Shown here one piece after another: positions 51,342 to 61,459 of a DNA stretch of 64,000 nt. The position numbers and the translations under genes are program-made. The notes below the pieces were generated by a model. That model worked only from the letters and a program-made list of their open reading frames with translations. It ran no database searches and was not told the DNA's origin. The stretch covers positions 1 to 64,000 of the forward strand of contig JBAQPU010000023.1 in assembly GCA_049306095.1 (NCBI GenBank). The letters are read 5' to 3'. Every line of letters starts with the position of its first letter. Position 1 is the first letter of the stretch. Origin of the DNA: UBA2336 sp049306095. Lineage in GTDB: Bacteria > Bacteroidota > Bacteroidia > Cytophagales > Cyclobacteriaceae.

Positions 51342-52739
51342 ATGAAAGCGGACAACCAAACCCAAACTATGAATTCGGAAGGTGGTAAAATCTTAATGGT
51401 CGATGATGACGAGGATGTGTTGTTGGCGGCCAAAATGCTTTTGAAAAAACAGAATCACCATGTCATCATTGAGAAGAACCCGAACAAAATACCGTTCCTC
51501 CTCAATAACGATACCTACGATGTGATTTTGCTGGATATGAATTTCAGCAAAGACATTACCAGTGGCAAAGAGGGTTTTTACTGGCTTGAGAAAATATTGG
51601 AGAAAGATCCACAAGCGGTAGTAATCTTAATCACCGCTTTTGGCGATGTGGAGATGGCCGTAAAAGCATTGAAGCAGGGCGCCACTGATTTTGTTCTGAA
51701 ACCCTGGCAAAACGAAAAACTGATTGCCACCATATCAACAGCCATTCGCCTTCGTCAGTCGTACAGCGAAGTTGATAAACTGAGAAAAGCCAAAGAAATG
51801 CTGGAGGAACAAATCAGCAAACCCTTCGGTGAAATCATTGGCGAGAGTCCAGCCATTAAGGAAGTTTTTGGGTTGGTCGAAAAAGTTGCCAGGACCGATG
51901 CCAACGTGCTGATTTTAGGAGAAAACGGAACAGGAAAAGAATTGATTGCGCGCGCCATTCACCAGCGTTCGCTCCGCAAAGATGGCAGCTTTGTTTCGGT
52001 TGATATGGGCGCCATTACGGAGACACTCTTCGAAAGCGAATTATTCGGTCATAAGAAAGGTGCCTTCACCGATGCACGTGAAGACAGGCCCGGCAGGTTT
52101 GAATTAGCCAATGGCGGAACGTTGTTCCTGGATGAAATAGGAAACCTGAGTTTGAGTTTGCAGAGCAAGCTATTAAGTGCATTACAATCGCGGCAGGTAA
52201 CGCGGGTGGGCTCGAACCAGTCCATCCCGGTAGATATCCGTCTGATCTGCGCGACCAATATGCCCCTGCATCAAATGGTGAAAGACGGAACCTTCCGTCA
52301 GGATTTACTCTACCGCATCAACACCGTAGAAATTCGTGTGCCTCCTTTGTGCGACCGCGTAGAAGATATTCCGCTTCTGGCACAACACTACCTGGATCAT
52401 TATGCCCGCAAGTATCACAAAGCGGTGAACACCATTTCAGCAGGAGCCACCGACAAACTAAAGCGTTACCCCTGGCCCGGAAATATCCGTGAACTGCAGC
52501 ACTCCATTGAACGCGCGGTGATCATGACCGACTCGGCCTCTCTTCAGGAAAGTGATTTTCTTTTTAGTCGCCCGGTATCGTCCAGTGCCTCGCCCGAGAC
52601 CCTCAACCTGGATGAAGTCGAAAAAGCGGCCATTGTTAAGGCGTTGAGTTTATACAGCGGAAACATTTCAAAAGCTGCCGATGAACTGGGTCTAACGCGC
52701 GCCTCTCTTTATCGCAGAATGGAAAAGTATGGGCTTTAA
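51342..52739 (+). CDS. NtrC-type sigma-54 response regulator
   Basis: 465 residues. Receiver domain (about 15-130): MVDDDED acidic pocket, phospho-aspartate in VILLDMNF (about 66), lysine in FVLKPWQ. AAA+ domain (about 160-390): GENGTGKELIA (Walker A), ELFGHKKGAFTDA with the GAFTDA sigma-54 contact loop, NGGTLFLDEIG (Walker B). C-terminal Fis-type helix-turn-helix (NISKAADELGLTRASLYRRM). It switches on sigma-54 promoters when phosphorylated, presumably by the overlapping kinase gene. Confidence 0.95.
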   Translation: MKADNQTQTMNSEGGKILMVDDDEDVLLAAKMLLKKQNHHVIIEKNPNKIPFLLNNDTYDVILLDMNFSKDITSGKEGFYWLEKILEKDPQAVVILITAFGDVEMAVKALKQGATDFVLKPWQNEKLIATISTAIRLRQSYSEVDKLRKAKEMLEEQISKPFGEIIGESPAIKEVFGLVEKVARTDANVLILGENGTGKELIARAIHQRSLRKDGSFVSVDMGAITETLFESELFGHKKGAFTDAREDRPGRFELANGGTLFLDEIGNLSLSLQSKLLSALQSRQVTRVGSNQSIPVDIRLICATNMPLHQMVKDGTFRQDLLYRINTVEIRVPPLCDRVEDIPLLAQHYLDHYARKYHKAVNTISAGATDKLKRYPWPGNIRELQHSIERAVIMTDSASLQESDFLFSRPVSSSASPETLNLDEVEKAAIVKALSLYSGNISKAADELGLTRASLYRRMEKYGL

Positions 52740-54081
52740 CTGGAAATCTCCGGTCTTTCCCCGTGTGGCCATCCTGGCTGGTTCTATTTTTGTGTTTGGG
52801 TTTTTCCTGTTCAACCAAAACAACTACGTTCTGGCCCTGGTCTTTTTAGGATTGATCATTTTTCAAATCCGGCAACTGGTAGAAGTAGTTGATCATGCCA
52901 ACAAAGACATCATCTCTTTTTTTGATGCAGTTAAATTTGACGACCTGTCAGCCTCCTTTAAAACCGATAGTCAGGATCCGGGCATTCAACGTCTGCACAA
53001 GGAACTGAATGAAGCCATTACCAAGCTGCGAAACTCCCGTCAGGAAAAAGATTCCGACTACCTGTTTTACAAAAACATTGTCATGCACGTGGGGATCGGA
53101 CTGATCACTTTCAAAGAAGAGAACGGGAAGATCGAAACTTTTAATAGTGCTGCGCGAAAGATTCTTAAAATCACCCGCGCTGAAACAATAAACGATTTAA
53201 AAGAGGTGAGCGAAACCCTGGTGAATGTTTTTATGCGTTTGCGAACCGGAGGAAGAGAGTTAGTCAGGCTTAAACTGGGTGAAGAGGTTATTCAGCTTTC
53301 CGTTTATGCTATTGAGTTGACCCTCCGTGGCGAGAACCTGAAACTCATATCCCTGCAAAACATTCAAAGCGAACTGGAAGAAAAAGAAATGGAGGCATGG
53401 CAAAACCTGGTGCGTGTGCTCACCCATGAAATTATGAATTCCGTTACGCCCATTTCCTCGCTGGCAGGAACCATTGATGACGAACTGAAAATTCACTTAC
53501 GCGATGAAAAGGATAAACCGTTACAAAAAGAACAACTGGAAGATATTCACCTTTCCTTGCAAACCATCAGCAAACGCAGCGAAGGACTGATTCATTTCGT
53601 AAAAGAATTCAGAAGCCTCACCCACATTCCCAAGCCAAAGCCGGTTACCATTTTGGTGTGTTCGCTTTTTGAGGAAATCAGGATGCTGAACAAAACGGAA
53701 TTGCTCGAAAAAAATATCAAACTGGAGATTTCCGTTGAACCGGAAGACCTTACCCTGACGGCCGATAAAACCATGACCGAGCAAGTGCTCATCAATCTTA
53801 TAAAAAATGCAATTCAGGCATTTGAAGAACAGGAAGAAAAATCCATTGTACTGAGGGGGTATTACAACGATAAGATGAGGCCTGTGATTTCGGTAAGGGA
53901 TAACGGTACCGGCATTGATCCGGAAGCCCTCGAAAAAATTTTCATCCCCTTTTATACCACCAAAAAAACCGGTTCGGGAATTGGCCTGAGTTTATCGCGC
54001 CAGTTTATGCGGCAGCACCAGGGATCGCTAACCGTAAAATCTACGGTTAGTAAGGGGACAGAATTTTTTATGCGTTTTTAA
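52729..54081 (+). CDS. Sensor histidine kinase, partner of the NtrC-type regulator
   Basis: 450 residues; starts 11 bp before the regulator stop. Two helices at the front (about 10-50), a PAS-like part (about 100-215, ending in FNSAARKILKITRAET), then the kinase core: LVRVLTHEIMNSVTPISSLAG with the phospho-histidine (about 229), NLIKNAIQAFEEQ (N box), DNGTGID (G1), TTKKTGSGIGLSLSRQ (G2). The HEIMNSVTPI form belongs to NtrB/NtrY-like kinases. Overlap makes a co-expressed pair. Confidence 0.93.
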   Translation: MGFNWKSPVFPRVAILAGSIFVFGFFLFNQNNYVLALVFLGLIIFQIRQLVEVVDHANKDIISFFDAVKFDDLSASFKTDSQDPGIQRLHKELNEAITKLRNSRQEKDSDYLFYKNIVMHVGIGLITFKEENGKIETFNSAARKILKITRAETINDLKEVSETLVNVFMRLRTGGRELVRLKLGEEVIQLSVYAIELTLRGENLKLISLQNIQSELEEKEMEAWQNLVRVLTHEIMNSVTPISSLAGTIDDELKIHLRDEKDKPLQKEQLEDIHLSLQTISKRSEGLIHFVKEFRSLTHIPKPKPVTILVCSLFEEIRMLNKTELLEKNIKLEISVEPEDLTLTADKTMTEQVLINLIKNAIQAFEEQEEKSIVLRGYYNDKMRPVISVRDNGTGIDPEALEKIFIPFYTTKKTGSGIGLSLSRQFMRQHQGSLTVKSTVSKGTEFFMRF

Positions 54082-54199
54082 ACCCCAATAATGCACTGGA
54101 ATTGCGTTGCATCATAACGGTTAAAGTTCCCGGTTGAGCGGGGGCTGCTGCTCATTGTTTCATTGAAATTTTATACATTTACAAAATTTTTTACACGCC

Positions 54200-54445
54200 A
54201 TGCAAGATGTTTCCAAACGCGTAGCCCAAATACTAATTGAAAAGCTGGGCATTGCCGAATCTGAAATTACACCCGATGCCAGCCTGGTAAAAGATTTAGG
54301 AATTGATTCTCTCGACTACGCTGAGATTGTCATGGATTTTGAACAAACATTCGATATAAAAATACCGGATGACGATGCCGAGAAATTATCAACCATTGGC
54401 AGCGCAGTGAAATACATTGAAAATAAACTGGCGGATAAAAAGTAA
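54200..54445 (+). CDS. Acyl carrier protein
   Basis: 81 residues. GIDSLD (34-39) carries the serine (37) for the 4'-phosphopantetheine arm. Acidic helix II YAEIVMDFEQTF follows. It differs from the usual AcpP (GADSLDTVELVMAFEEEF), with tyrosine-alanine in place of threonine-valine, so it could be a second carrier used in another acyl pathway. No fabF or fabD gene is near. A near-consensus -7 box (TACATTTA) lies about 28 bp before the start. Confidence 0.88.
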   Translation: MQDVSKRVAQILIEKLGIAESEITPDASLVKDLGIDSLDYAEIVMDFEQTFDIKIPDDDAEKLSTIGSAVKYIENKLADKK

Positions 54446-54456
54446 TTAGAAGCCAT

Positions 54457-54801
54457 CTATTTCCCCTGCTCCGATTCGAAGTAGCTGCACAACCGTACCG
54501 ATTTTTCAGCGATCTCTTTCGTATACCGTTGCGATTTTTTTTCGGTTTTTACTTCCGTTAACCACCATCCATTACTCTCATCATCCCAGGTAACAACAAA
54601 TTTTTCTGAACTGAGCAACACCATATCCATTTCATAAATCTCTTCTTCATGCTTATCGCGATGACCGGTAAACTGCAACAGGAAATGATTCTTCTTAAAA
54701 AGTTCACCTTTCAGGCAATCGATACTGCTCAGCTTCATCAGCAGGCGGGCTTCTTTGTCCCATGCCTTAAACTTGAACGTACGGGAAGTAAACGCTATCA
54801 T
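54457..54801 (-). CDS. Conserved protein of unknown function
   Basis: 114 residues from the ATG at 54801 (MIAFTSRTFK); the frame runs farther to 54927, but that part lies inside the lipid-kinase gene. Mixed charged alpha/beta protein without signal or helix: FKFKAWDKEARLLMKLSSID, LLQFTGHRDKHEEEIYEMDM, then FVVTWDDESNGWWLTEVKTE. No family recognised. The start is only 31 bp from the divergent lipid-kinase start, so both promoters must lie in or near coding sequence. Confidence 0.55.
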   Translation of the reverse strand: MIAFTSRTFKFKAWDKEARLLMKLSSIDCLKGELFKKNHFLLQFTGHRDKHEEEIYEMDMVLLSSEKFVVTWDDESNGWWLTEVKTEKKSQRYTKEIAEKSVRLCSYFESEQGK

Positions 54802-54832
54802 ATCGATAAAAAATTTAGTAACGTTGAATGCT

Positions 54833-55750
54833 ATGAGCGAAGTTAAGAACGTATTGTTCATTATCAATAAAACATCAGGAACCGGATACGCATCAGAAAT
54901 TGACCGAAAAATTGCGGACGCCTGCAAAAAGAATAACCTTGAATATTCCGTTCAATTCACAACCGGTCCCGGCCACGCAACCGTATTGGCGAAAGAGGGG
55001 GCTGCAAAAAATTATGATCGTGTAATTGCTGTGGGTGGCGATGGAACCGTGAACGAAGTTGCGCAAGGCCTGCTTCACACCTCCACCCCGATGGGCATCA
55101 TCCCGAAAGGATCGGGAAACGGGTTAGCACGTCACCTGGGAATCTCCATGAAAATACAAACGGCCCTGACTCAGGTGTTAAATGGAACAGTACTAACGAT
55201 GGACACGTTCAGCATGAACGGCCACTTATCGCTCAATGTATCGGGCGTAGGATTTGACGGCCACATTGCCAATCTTTTTAATGCAGGCAAGAAGCGCGGG
55301 TTCTGGAGTTACACCAAGTTGGTCATCCGCGAATTTATGCGCTACCCACAATTTGATGCTACCATTCAATTAACTGCACAGGGTGGTCAAGTTTCTTCCA
55401 TAACAACGCAATCGTTCATGATTGCCATTGCCAATGCATCGCAATATGGAAATAATGCGTGGGTAGCTCCGGAAGCATCCATCATGGATCAAACGCTGCA
55501 ATTAGCCCTCATCAAAAAAGTGCCGGCCCAACGCGGGTTTCACTTTGGCTACCAGATGTTCACCGGAAAACTGGAAACCGGAAAAGATTATGAATGTCTT
55601 TCGTTTCAAAAAGGTACTATTCAAACCCCTGCTCCTGTATCCTTTCATATTGATGGTGAGCCGTGCGGTCATGCCGATTTCTTTACTTTTGAAATCATCC
55701 CGCACTCGCTTCGCATGGTCGTACCCACACACCGCATGAGGAAAATATAA
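54833..55750 (+). CDS. Diacylglycerol kinase-like lipid kinase (DgkB/YegS family)
   Basis: 305 residues from the ATG at 54833 (MSEVKNVLFI). Catalytic domain: FIINKTSGTG (about 9-18), VIAVGGDGTVNEVAQGL (about 64-80), PKGSGNGLARHLGI (about 90-103), then the C-terminal beta-sandwich with ISVSGVGFDGH-type motif (LNVSGVGFDGHIA) and PVSFHIDGEP. It phosphorylates diacylglycerol or a related lipid. The extra 26 residues before 54833 in the same frame are non-coding. Confidence 0.9.
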   Translation: MSEVKNVLFIINKTSGTGYASEIDRKIADACKKNNLEYSVQFTTGPGHATVLAKEGAAKNYDRVIAVGGDGTVNEVAQGLLHTSTPMGIIPKGSGNGLARHLGISMKIQTALTQVLNGTVLTMDTFSMNGHLSLNVSGVGFDGHIANLFNAGKKRGFWSYTKLVIREFMRYPQFDATIQLTAQGGQVSSITTQSFMIAIANASQYGNNAWVAPEASIMDQTLQLALIKKVPAQRGFHFGYQMFTGKLETGKDYECLSFQKGTIQTPAPVSFHIDGEPCGHADFFTFEIIPHSLRMVVPTHRMRKI

Positions 55751-55827
55751 AATACCGAATATTGGGTGACATCATTCTTCTTGCATTTACGTTTAGTTAG
55801 TGGCAAACAATTAAACCCAAATTCTGT

Positions 55828-56961
55828 ATGATGAAAAAAATACACGTACTCATGACGATGTTGTCGTTCACCGTTTTGGCGACAGCACAAATTTCGCAAC
55901 CGCCCAGTGGCGATAACCAGAAGGCACAAGTAACACAATGGATTGGCCTGGCAAAAGTTACCATTAACTACAGCAGTCCCGATGTCCACGGTCCAAACGG
56001 TGAAGACCGCAAAGGAAAGATATGGGGCAGTGTGGTGCATTACGGATTGATTGATCAGGGTTATGGAACATCAAAAGCAGCACCCTGGCGTGCCGGAGCC
56101 AACGAAAATACCACCATTTCATTTTCACACAATGTGAAAATTGGTGGTCAGGATGTGAAAGCCGGCACGTATGGATTATTCCTGCTGACGGCAAAAGAAG
56201 GTAGCTGGACCTGGATCCTGTCAAAAGATGCCAACAGCTGGGGAAGCTATTATTACAATCCCGAGTTGGATGTTGTGCGCGTACAGGCCACACCCGAAGA
56301 AAGTGAATACACCGAATGGCTCACTTACACGTTTACCGATCGTCAACCATCTTCAACAACCGTTTCGTTACAATGGGAAAATAAACGCATCAGCTTCAGG
56401 GTTGATGTACCCAACATTAATGAATTGTATGTGTCAGCCATCCGTGAAGAATTGCGCGGCACCACAGCCGGTTTTCGGCAAGATTCCTACTTAACTGCTG
56501 CACAGTTTTGCGCTCAGCATAAAGTAGAACTGGAGCAAGGTCTTCAATGGGCCGAACTGGCCATTAACGATCCCTTCTCGGGAAATAAAAATTTCAATTC
56601 CTTGTCCACCAAGGCTCAGGTACTGATGGCAATGGGGAAAGAGGCTGACGCTGAAACCGTCATGGATGAAGCGATCAAACATCCGACTGCCAATGTAAGC
56701 GCGGTTCATCAGTACGCGCGAACCTTGTTGAATGCCGGAAAAAAAGAAAAAGCCATGGAAGTTTTCAAATATAATGTTAAGGCTCACCCCGAAGACAAGT
56801 TTACTCCAAACGTTGGGCTGGCACGAGGCTACACGGCCCTGGGCGACAAGAAAAATGCGATCAAGTATTGGGAGGCAGCCATCAAAAATCTGCCAGACAA
56901 TCAAAAGCAAAACCTGGCCTTCTATGAAGGCGAGTTGAAAAAATTGAAAGAGGGGGCTTAA
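55828..56961 (+). CDS. DUF2911 protein with C-terminal TPR repeats
   Basis: 377 residues. Signal peptide (about 1-21). DUF2911 domain (about 25-195): VTINYSSPDVHGPNGEDRKG, WRAGANENTTISFSHNVKIG, AGTYGLFLL, SWGSYYYNPELDVVRV. TPR-like helical repeats (about 225-375), with alanine and glutamate spacing and NAGKKEKAMEVFKYNVKAHP. Periplasmic or surface; function unknown. A compact GAGGCTGTCTC terminator follows. Confidence 0.9.
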   Translation: MMKKIHVLMTMLSFTVLATAQISQPPSGDNQKAQVTQWIGLAKVTINYSSPDVHGPNGEDRKGKIWGSVVHYGLIDQGYGTSKAAPWRAGANENTTISFSHNVKIGGQDVKAGTYGLFLLTAKEGSWTWILSKDANSWGSYYYNPELDVVRVQATPEESEYTEWLTYTFTDRQPSSTTVSLQWENKRISFRVDVPNINELYVSAIREELRGTTAGFRQDSYLTAAQFCAQHKVELEQGLQWAELAINDPFSGNKNFNSLSTKAQVLMAMGKEADAETVMDEAIKHPTANVSAVHQYARTLLNAGKKEKAMEVFKYNVKAHPEDKFTPNVGLARGYTALGDKKNAIKYWEAAIKNLPDNQKQNLAFYEGELKKLKEGA

Positions 56962-56976
56962 TAATTTTAAAAGCAA

Positions 56977-57017
56977 AAAAAAGAGGCTGTCTCTACTTTT
57001 GAGACAGCCTCTTTTTT
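56977..57017. terminator. Bidirectional terminator with GAGGCTGTCTC arms
   Basis: AAAAAAGAGGCTGTCTC (56977-56993), loop TACTTTT, GAGACAGCCTCTTTTTT (57001-57017): a 17-bp perfect stem with A and T runs at both ends. It ends both the DUF2911 gene (plus) and susD (minus). The same arms build the long foldback at 755-884. Confidence 0.9.
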
Positions 57018-57035
57018 GTTTACACTAACATCGCC

Positions 57036-58463
57036 TCAATTATGAAAAGGCAGAACGGATGCCGATGCTTTGTTTTGTACCAGCACACTATTCATGTTAT
57101 GCGTAATACCGCAAGTGCCGGCACCAGAATCGTACACAAAAGCATCCATATCTATCGGTACAAACGAGGGAACAAAACCCACAATTTGATCATCGGTGAT
57201 ATGGCTGTTGCTTAATTTCTCAGTTTCAGAAACAGGGAAACGCAGTCCTAAATCTGCAAAACGCCTGCCCTCTGCCAGAAAAATCTCCTGACGCATTAAG
57301 TATAAAACCTCCAGGGCCTCATCGGTTGTGGCGGTAGCATCAATCATAGCATCGTTTACTGACGTTCCGGAAATTACAGGCACCGAAACCGTTCCTGACG
57401 ATCGTGTTAACACAAGTCCGGAGCGGTAAGCATCGGCAGCACTTGCACGAACGGTAACTGCGTTGTTATCCGGTCGCGTTCCCGGATTCGTTTGCGGCCT
57501 TCCTTCACCGGTATCATTAATTGATTCGCTTGGTCTTCCTGCCACCAGTGCCCTCAGTGTTTTCATAACGGTTTGGCCGTTTGCCAACTGGCTATTGGAA
57601 AGTTCTGCTTCAGCAATAATCAAATGTGCTTCTTCAATTTTTTGCATGTACACCTGACTCTCCACCGTGCCACTACGGGCATAATATTTAGGGTCGAGGA
57701 AATCCAACCGGGGCAAGGGTTGAAGGTCATCGAAGTTCCCCCGATCATACAAGGCATCTTGCATGGTGTTGGTGGGTGCATTCAGAGCGTCAAACTGTAC
57801 CGTGCGGGTAAAGTTGGCGTCTAAGGCAATTACCTCATTCGCCTTCAGCACAGCATTCACCTTATCTCCTTTATTATAATAGGCTCGTGCCAGGGCCAGT
57901 TTATAGCTTGGATTGGCGCCATCTAATAATTCGGCTTGCTGGAAATCCGCAATAGCGGCATCGAGGTTTTGAGAAGGAGAAGCGGCTACGCCACCCGGTG
58001 TTAACGGCAATGCCACAAAAATCTCACCTGCTAATAATTCAGCCCATCCTTTATAAAAATAGAGCTCTGCAATTTGATCGTCTGTAACAGTCGGGTCGAA
58101 TGGCGCAATATCTTCCAGGCCCACAACGGCAGACTGTCGTAAATCAGCGATTGAAAATTGAAGCGTATTGATGTTGGCATCCTGGTACGAAAAATTCAAC
58201 ACATCAAATTGTTGATTGAAAAAAGTTTTGGTGTTGTCATAATTATCAGACGCTATTTCCAGGTTTACAATCAATACGTTGTAAACGATAGCCAACTCCC
58301 TTTCCTGTCCATTCAACCATGTTCCGGTTGACCCGGCTGTGCCTACAATTTTATCAACGGTGATATTTGGGTTGATAATTCCTTGTGTGGGGTCAAACAA
58401 TTCACAACTGCTCAATAGAAGAAGCGCTAGAACGACTTTGTACTTATAGATTGAGTATTTCAT
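57036..58463 (-). CDS. SusD/RagB-like nutrient-binding lipoprotein
   Basis: 475 residues. Lipoprotein signal peptide ending LLLLSSCE, with the lipobox cysteine at about residue 20. TPR-like helices follow (VYNVLIVNLEIASDNYD; YYNKGDKVNAVLKANEVIALD), then the C-terminal SusD signature YLMRQEIFLAEGRRFADLG (about 405-425). SusD caps the SusC channel and binds the substrate on the outer surface. The family's usual length is 480-550, so it is slightly short. Gene follows susC after 11 bp. Confidence 0.88.
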   Translation of the reverse strand: MKYSIYKYKVVLALLLLSSCELFDPTQGIINPNITVDKIVGTAGSTGTWLNGQERELAIVYNVLIVNLEIASDNYDNTKTFFNQQFDVLNFSYQDANINTLQFSIADLRQSAVVGLEDIAPFDPTVTDDQIAELYFYKGWAELLAGEIFVALPLTPGGVAASPSQNLDAAIADFQQAELLDGANPSYKLALARAYYNKGDKVNAVLKANEVIALDANFTRTVQFDALNAPTNTMQDALYDRGNFDDLQPLPRLDFLDPKYYARSGTVESQVYMQKIEEAHLIIAEAELSNSQLANGQTVMKTLRALVAGRPSESINDTGEGRPQTNPGTRPDNNAVTVRASAADAYRSGLVLTRSSGTVSVPVISGTSVNDAMIDATATTDEALEVLYLMRQEIFLAEGRRFADLGLRFPVSETEKLSNSHITDDQIVGFVPSFVPIDMDAFVYDSGAGTCGITHNMNSVLVQNKASASVLPFHN

Positions 58464-58474
58464 AGTGCAATAGC

Positions 58475-61318
58475 TTAAAAGTTAAATCTTAATGTTCCTA
58501 CAAATTGACGCGGTGCAGAGAATGTTCCGAAGTTAAAACCGCCAACGGTAACAACTTGCTGGGCAGGTGTGTTAGTCCCCGGTAAATTCGCGGGTGCACC
58601 CGCACCGGTAAGCTCAGGGTCAACGGTGTTGCCCGATACAAAGTTGAACGGGTTAATCGCGCTGAATCCAATACTGGCATTTCTGATTTTATTTCCAAAC
58701 CAGGCCGCAGGCATGGTGTAGGTAACAGCGATGTTTCGGATTTTCAGGTAGTCAGCCTTTTCAACCCAAACGCCTGCAATATCAAAAAAGCTTTCTCCCA
58801 AAGAAGCATCCGGAATTCTGTCGTCTGAGAGGCCATTAAAAAATCGTAATACTTCATTGGTGTTAACCACTTCGGCACCTACCTGATAATCGCCACCTAC
58901 AAATAGCTGAATCTTACCCTGATACGATAAGTTTAACCCAAAGCTTCCAAACACATCAGGAATTGGGCTACCCAGGTTTGCATTTTGTTCAACAGAAGCA
59001 AGCGTACCATCTGCGGCAAAGGTGGGTTTCGATCCCCTGAAATACCCTACCGGCAAACCTTCTTTCACAAAACTTCCCAGAAAGGTAAAGCCACCAATTA
59101 CAAATTCAGGCGCTCCTCCGGAGCTGACAACCAAATTCTTTACGCTGTTGGCTGACGCATTAATGCTTAACTCCCAGTTATTATTGGAAAGGATGGCAAC
59201 CTCGGTTGAAATTTCAATACCCTTATTGGATATTTCTCCCAGGTTTCGCGTCTGGTTTTCATCCCCTTGCGAGGGTGCAAAAGGTGCCGTAAACAACGCA
59301 TCTTCCGTTGTGGCATTAAAATACGTTACACCGAGGGTTATCCGGTTATTCCAGAACGCCAAATCGCTGCCGACTTCAATTGTCTTGGTACGTTCAGGTT
59401 TTAAATTTCGATCACCAGGCTGACCGGGTTGGTAACTGGGAGCACCGTTGAAGGAATTTACCAACACCAGTTGATCGCGGGTAAAGGGTGGAGGAAAATT
59501 TCCGGCAACTCCATAGCTTGCTCTTAGTTTTAAAGACGACACAACACTCTCAATCCCCTTCATAAATTGTTCTTCACTGAGCGCGTACGCTAAACCTGCT
59601 TTAGGAAATACCTGGCCACCTACATCTTCACCAAACGCGGTGTTATAATCTACCCGAACACCCAGATCCACAAAGTATTTGTTTTTATAACCGATATTCT
59701 CTGCACCAAAGAAACCGTAGTTGGTAACATTACTCAGAAAGTCATTGGCGGTTCGCTGTGCGGCATTGTTTATGGATTCAGATCCTTCGGTTACGTTAGA
59801 TGCACCAATAAGCAATTGTTTGTCATCATCTCTGAAAAATTGACCGCCAATGGTGGTTATAAATGAAAAGTCGTTGAGATTTTCTATCCATTGTGCATTT
59901 AAACTTCCGGTGGTAGTCAGGAAGTTTCGGTCGGCTATGTTGATGGCCCCCTGATTGTTTGTTCCGGGTGCAACAGCGCCCAGCACAATTAAATATTCAT
60001 TGGTTTGAATCTGCTTCTGCCGGCTGTACCGATAATCCAATCCGATATTCAGGTTAATCGTGATTTTTTCAATGGGGTTAAAGATAAAGCCATGCGATGT
60101 TTGAAATCGCAAAACCGACTCTTTGAAATTTGAAGTTCTGGCAACATCATTAACCAACTGTTGAACCTCGTCCCGTGTGGTTTCATCCCACAGACCCGGG
60201 TCACCTTGCTGACCCTGATCAATCCCGTTCACCACATCAAACGATGAATTTGCATTATTCAAACGCGTAAACGTACTGCTGGTAAACGCTGTTGACATGC
60301 TGTAGTTAGCCTTGTCAGATATTTTTGCATTGAGTGATCCGCGCAGATTATACCTGCGCTGCGATAGGCCTCTGGTAAAACTGTTATCATCCAACACATT
60401 ACCCGAAACACTGTACGTTAGTGCATTCGATCCGCCAGATGCACCGAGCCGGTAACTTTGCAAAAAGCCATCCCGAAAACCAAGTTCAGCCGTCTCCTTA
60501 TACTTCACAAAATCATCGGTACCTTGAATGAGGCCGAGCTGGGTCTCAAAATTAAATTGGTTCTGACCGGACTTTCCGCGTTTTGTAAAAATTTGAATGA
60601 CACCGTTGGCGGCATCGGCACCGTAAAGCGTGGTGGCGGCACCTCCTTTAACAAATTCAATCCGATCAATATCTTCAACCGGAATGTCAGACAGCGCGCT
60701 GCTTTGTGCACCTCCCGTTCCAATGGATAAAGCACTTGCAGTATTTAAGTTATCGACCCGAACGCCATCAATATAAATTACCGGAGTGGTGGATTTCAAC
60801 GCTGAAGAAACCCCACGCGAGCGGATAATGGAGTTTGTTCCGGGCGATCCGGATGACAAATTGATTTGCGTATTCGGAAGCTTAGCCTGAAGCAACTGAT
60901 CGATCCGGATGGCGGGAGCAAATTTCAGTTTATCGGAACCAACCACATCTACCGTAGTGGAGAGTCTTCGCTTTTCAATTCCGGCTCCTTGTCCGGTAAT
61001 TACTACTTCCGATAATTGCCTGATGTCGGCTACAAGCTGAGCATCAATGGTTGCCCGATCTCCAACAGCTACTTCCAGCGTAGTGTACCCGATAAATGAA
61101 AACACCAACACCGATTCATTCGATGGTACACGGAGACTATAGTTCCCCTCCGTATCGGCCACTGTGCCGGAAGTGGTTCCCTTCACAATAATATTCACAC
61201 CGGGTATTCCGGAGCCGTCTTCAGTAGCAGTAACCCTGCCTGTGACAACCCGTTCTTGCGCTAACGCGCTAAATGCAACCAGGTATGAAAAAAAACATAC
61301 CAGTAAATTTCTTTTCAT
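58475..61318 (-). CDS. SusC/RagA-like TonB-linked outer-membrane transporter
   Basis: 947 residues from ATG 61318. Signal peptide (about 1-21, ending FSALAQ), carboxypeptidase-regulatory-like domain (VTGRVTATEDGSGIPGVNII...GTVADTEGNYSL), the SusC signature with LSEVVITGQG (TonB box region), the plug domain IRSRGVSSALKSTTPVIYID and DIDRIEFVKGGAATTLYGADAANGVI, then the 22-strand barrel ending GTLRFNF. It takes up a nutrient, probably a peptide or glycan piece, with energy from TonB. Together with susD and the two regulators it forms a uptake locus. Confidence 0.95.
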   Translation of the reverse strand: MKRNLLVCFFSYLVAFSALAQERVVTGRVTATEDGSGIPGVNIIVKGTTSGTVADTEGNYSLRVPSNESVLVFSFIGYTTLEVAVGDRATIDAQLVADIRQLSEVVITGQGAGIEKRRLSTTVDVVGSDKLKFAPAIRIDQLLQAKLPNTQINLSSGSPGTNSIIRSRGVSSALKSTTPVIYIDGVRVDNLNTASALSIGTGGAQSSALSDIPVEDIDRIEFVKGGAATTLYGADAANGVIQIFTKRGKSGQNQFNFETQLGLIQGTDDFVKYKETAELGFRDGFLQSYRLGASGGSNALTYSVSGNVLDDNSFTRGLSQRRYNLRGSLNAKISDKANYSMSTAFTSSTFTRLNNANSSFDVVNGIDQGQQGDPGLWDETTRDEVQQLVNDVARTSNFKESVLRFQTSHGFIFNPIEKITINLNIGLDYRYSRQKQIQTNEYLIVLGAVAPGTNNQGAINIADRNFLTTTGSLNAQWIENLNDFSFITTIGGQFFRDDDKQLLIGASNVTEGSESINNAAQRTANDFLSNVTNYGFFGAENIGYKNKYFVDLGVRVDYNTAFGEDVGGQVFPKAGLAYALSEEQFMKGIESVVSSLKLRASYGVAGNFPPPFTRDQLVLVNSFNGAPSYQPGQPGDRNLKPERTKTIEVGSDLAFWNNRITLGVTYFNATTEDALFTAPFAPSQGDENQTRNLGEISNKGIEISTEVAILSNNNWELSINASANSVKNLVVSSGGAPEFVIGGFTFLGSFVKEGLPVGYFRGSKPTFAADGTLASVEQNANLGSPIPDVFGSFGLNLSYQGKIQLFVGGDYQVGAEVVNTNEVLRFFNGLSDDRIPDASLGESFFDIAGVWVEKADYLKIRNIAVTYTMPAAWFGNKIRNASIGFSAINPFNFVSGNTVDPELTGAGAPANLPGTNTPAQQVVTVGGFNFGTFSAPRQFVGTLRFNF

Positions 61319-61459
61319 AGTTGTTTGTTTAATGAAATAAAAAACTCCACCCAAAGGGTGTTATTCAAAACTCAACAAACTATGATTGAAAAAAATGACC
61401 CGTCTTAAGGCATATTGTGCCACGCAGGTCTACCGCATTTAGTAGTAAGAAAAAGGTTG

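Noticed and set aside
51306..51345. Sigma-54 promoter before the NtrC-type gene
   Set aside because: TGGCAC is present as a -24 box, but the -12 GC of TTGC is absent (TTTTCC stands there), and the start codon would be too close.
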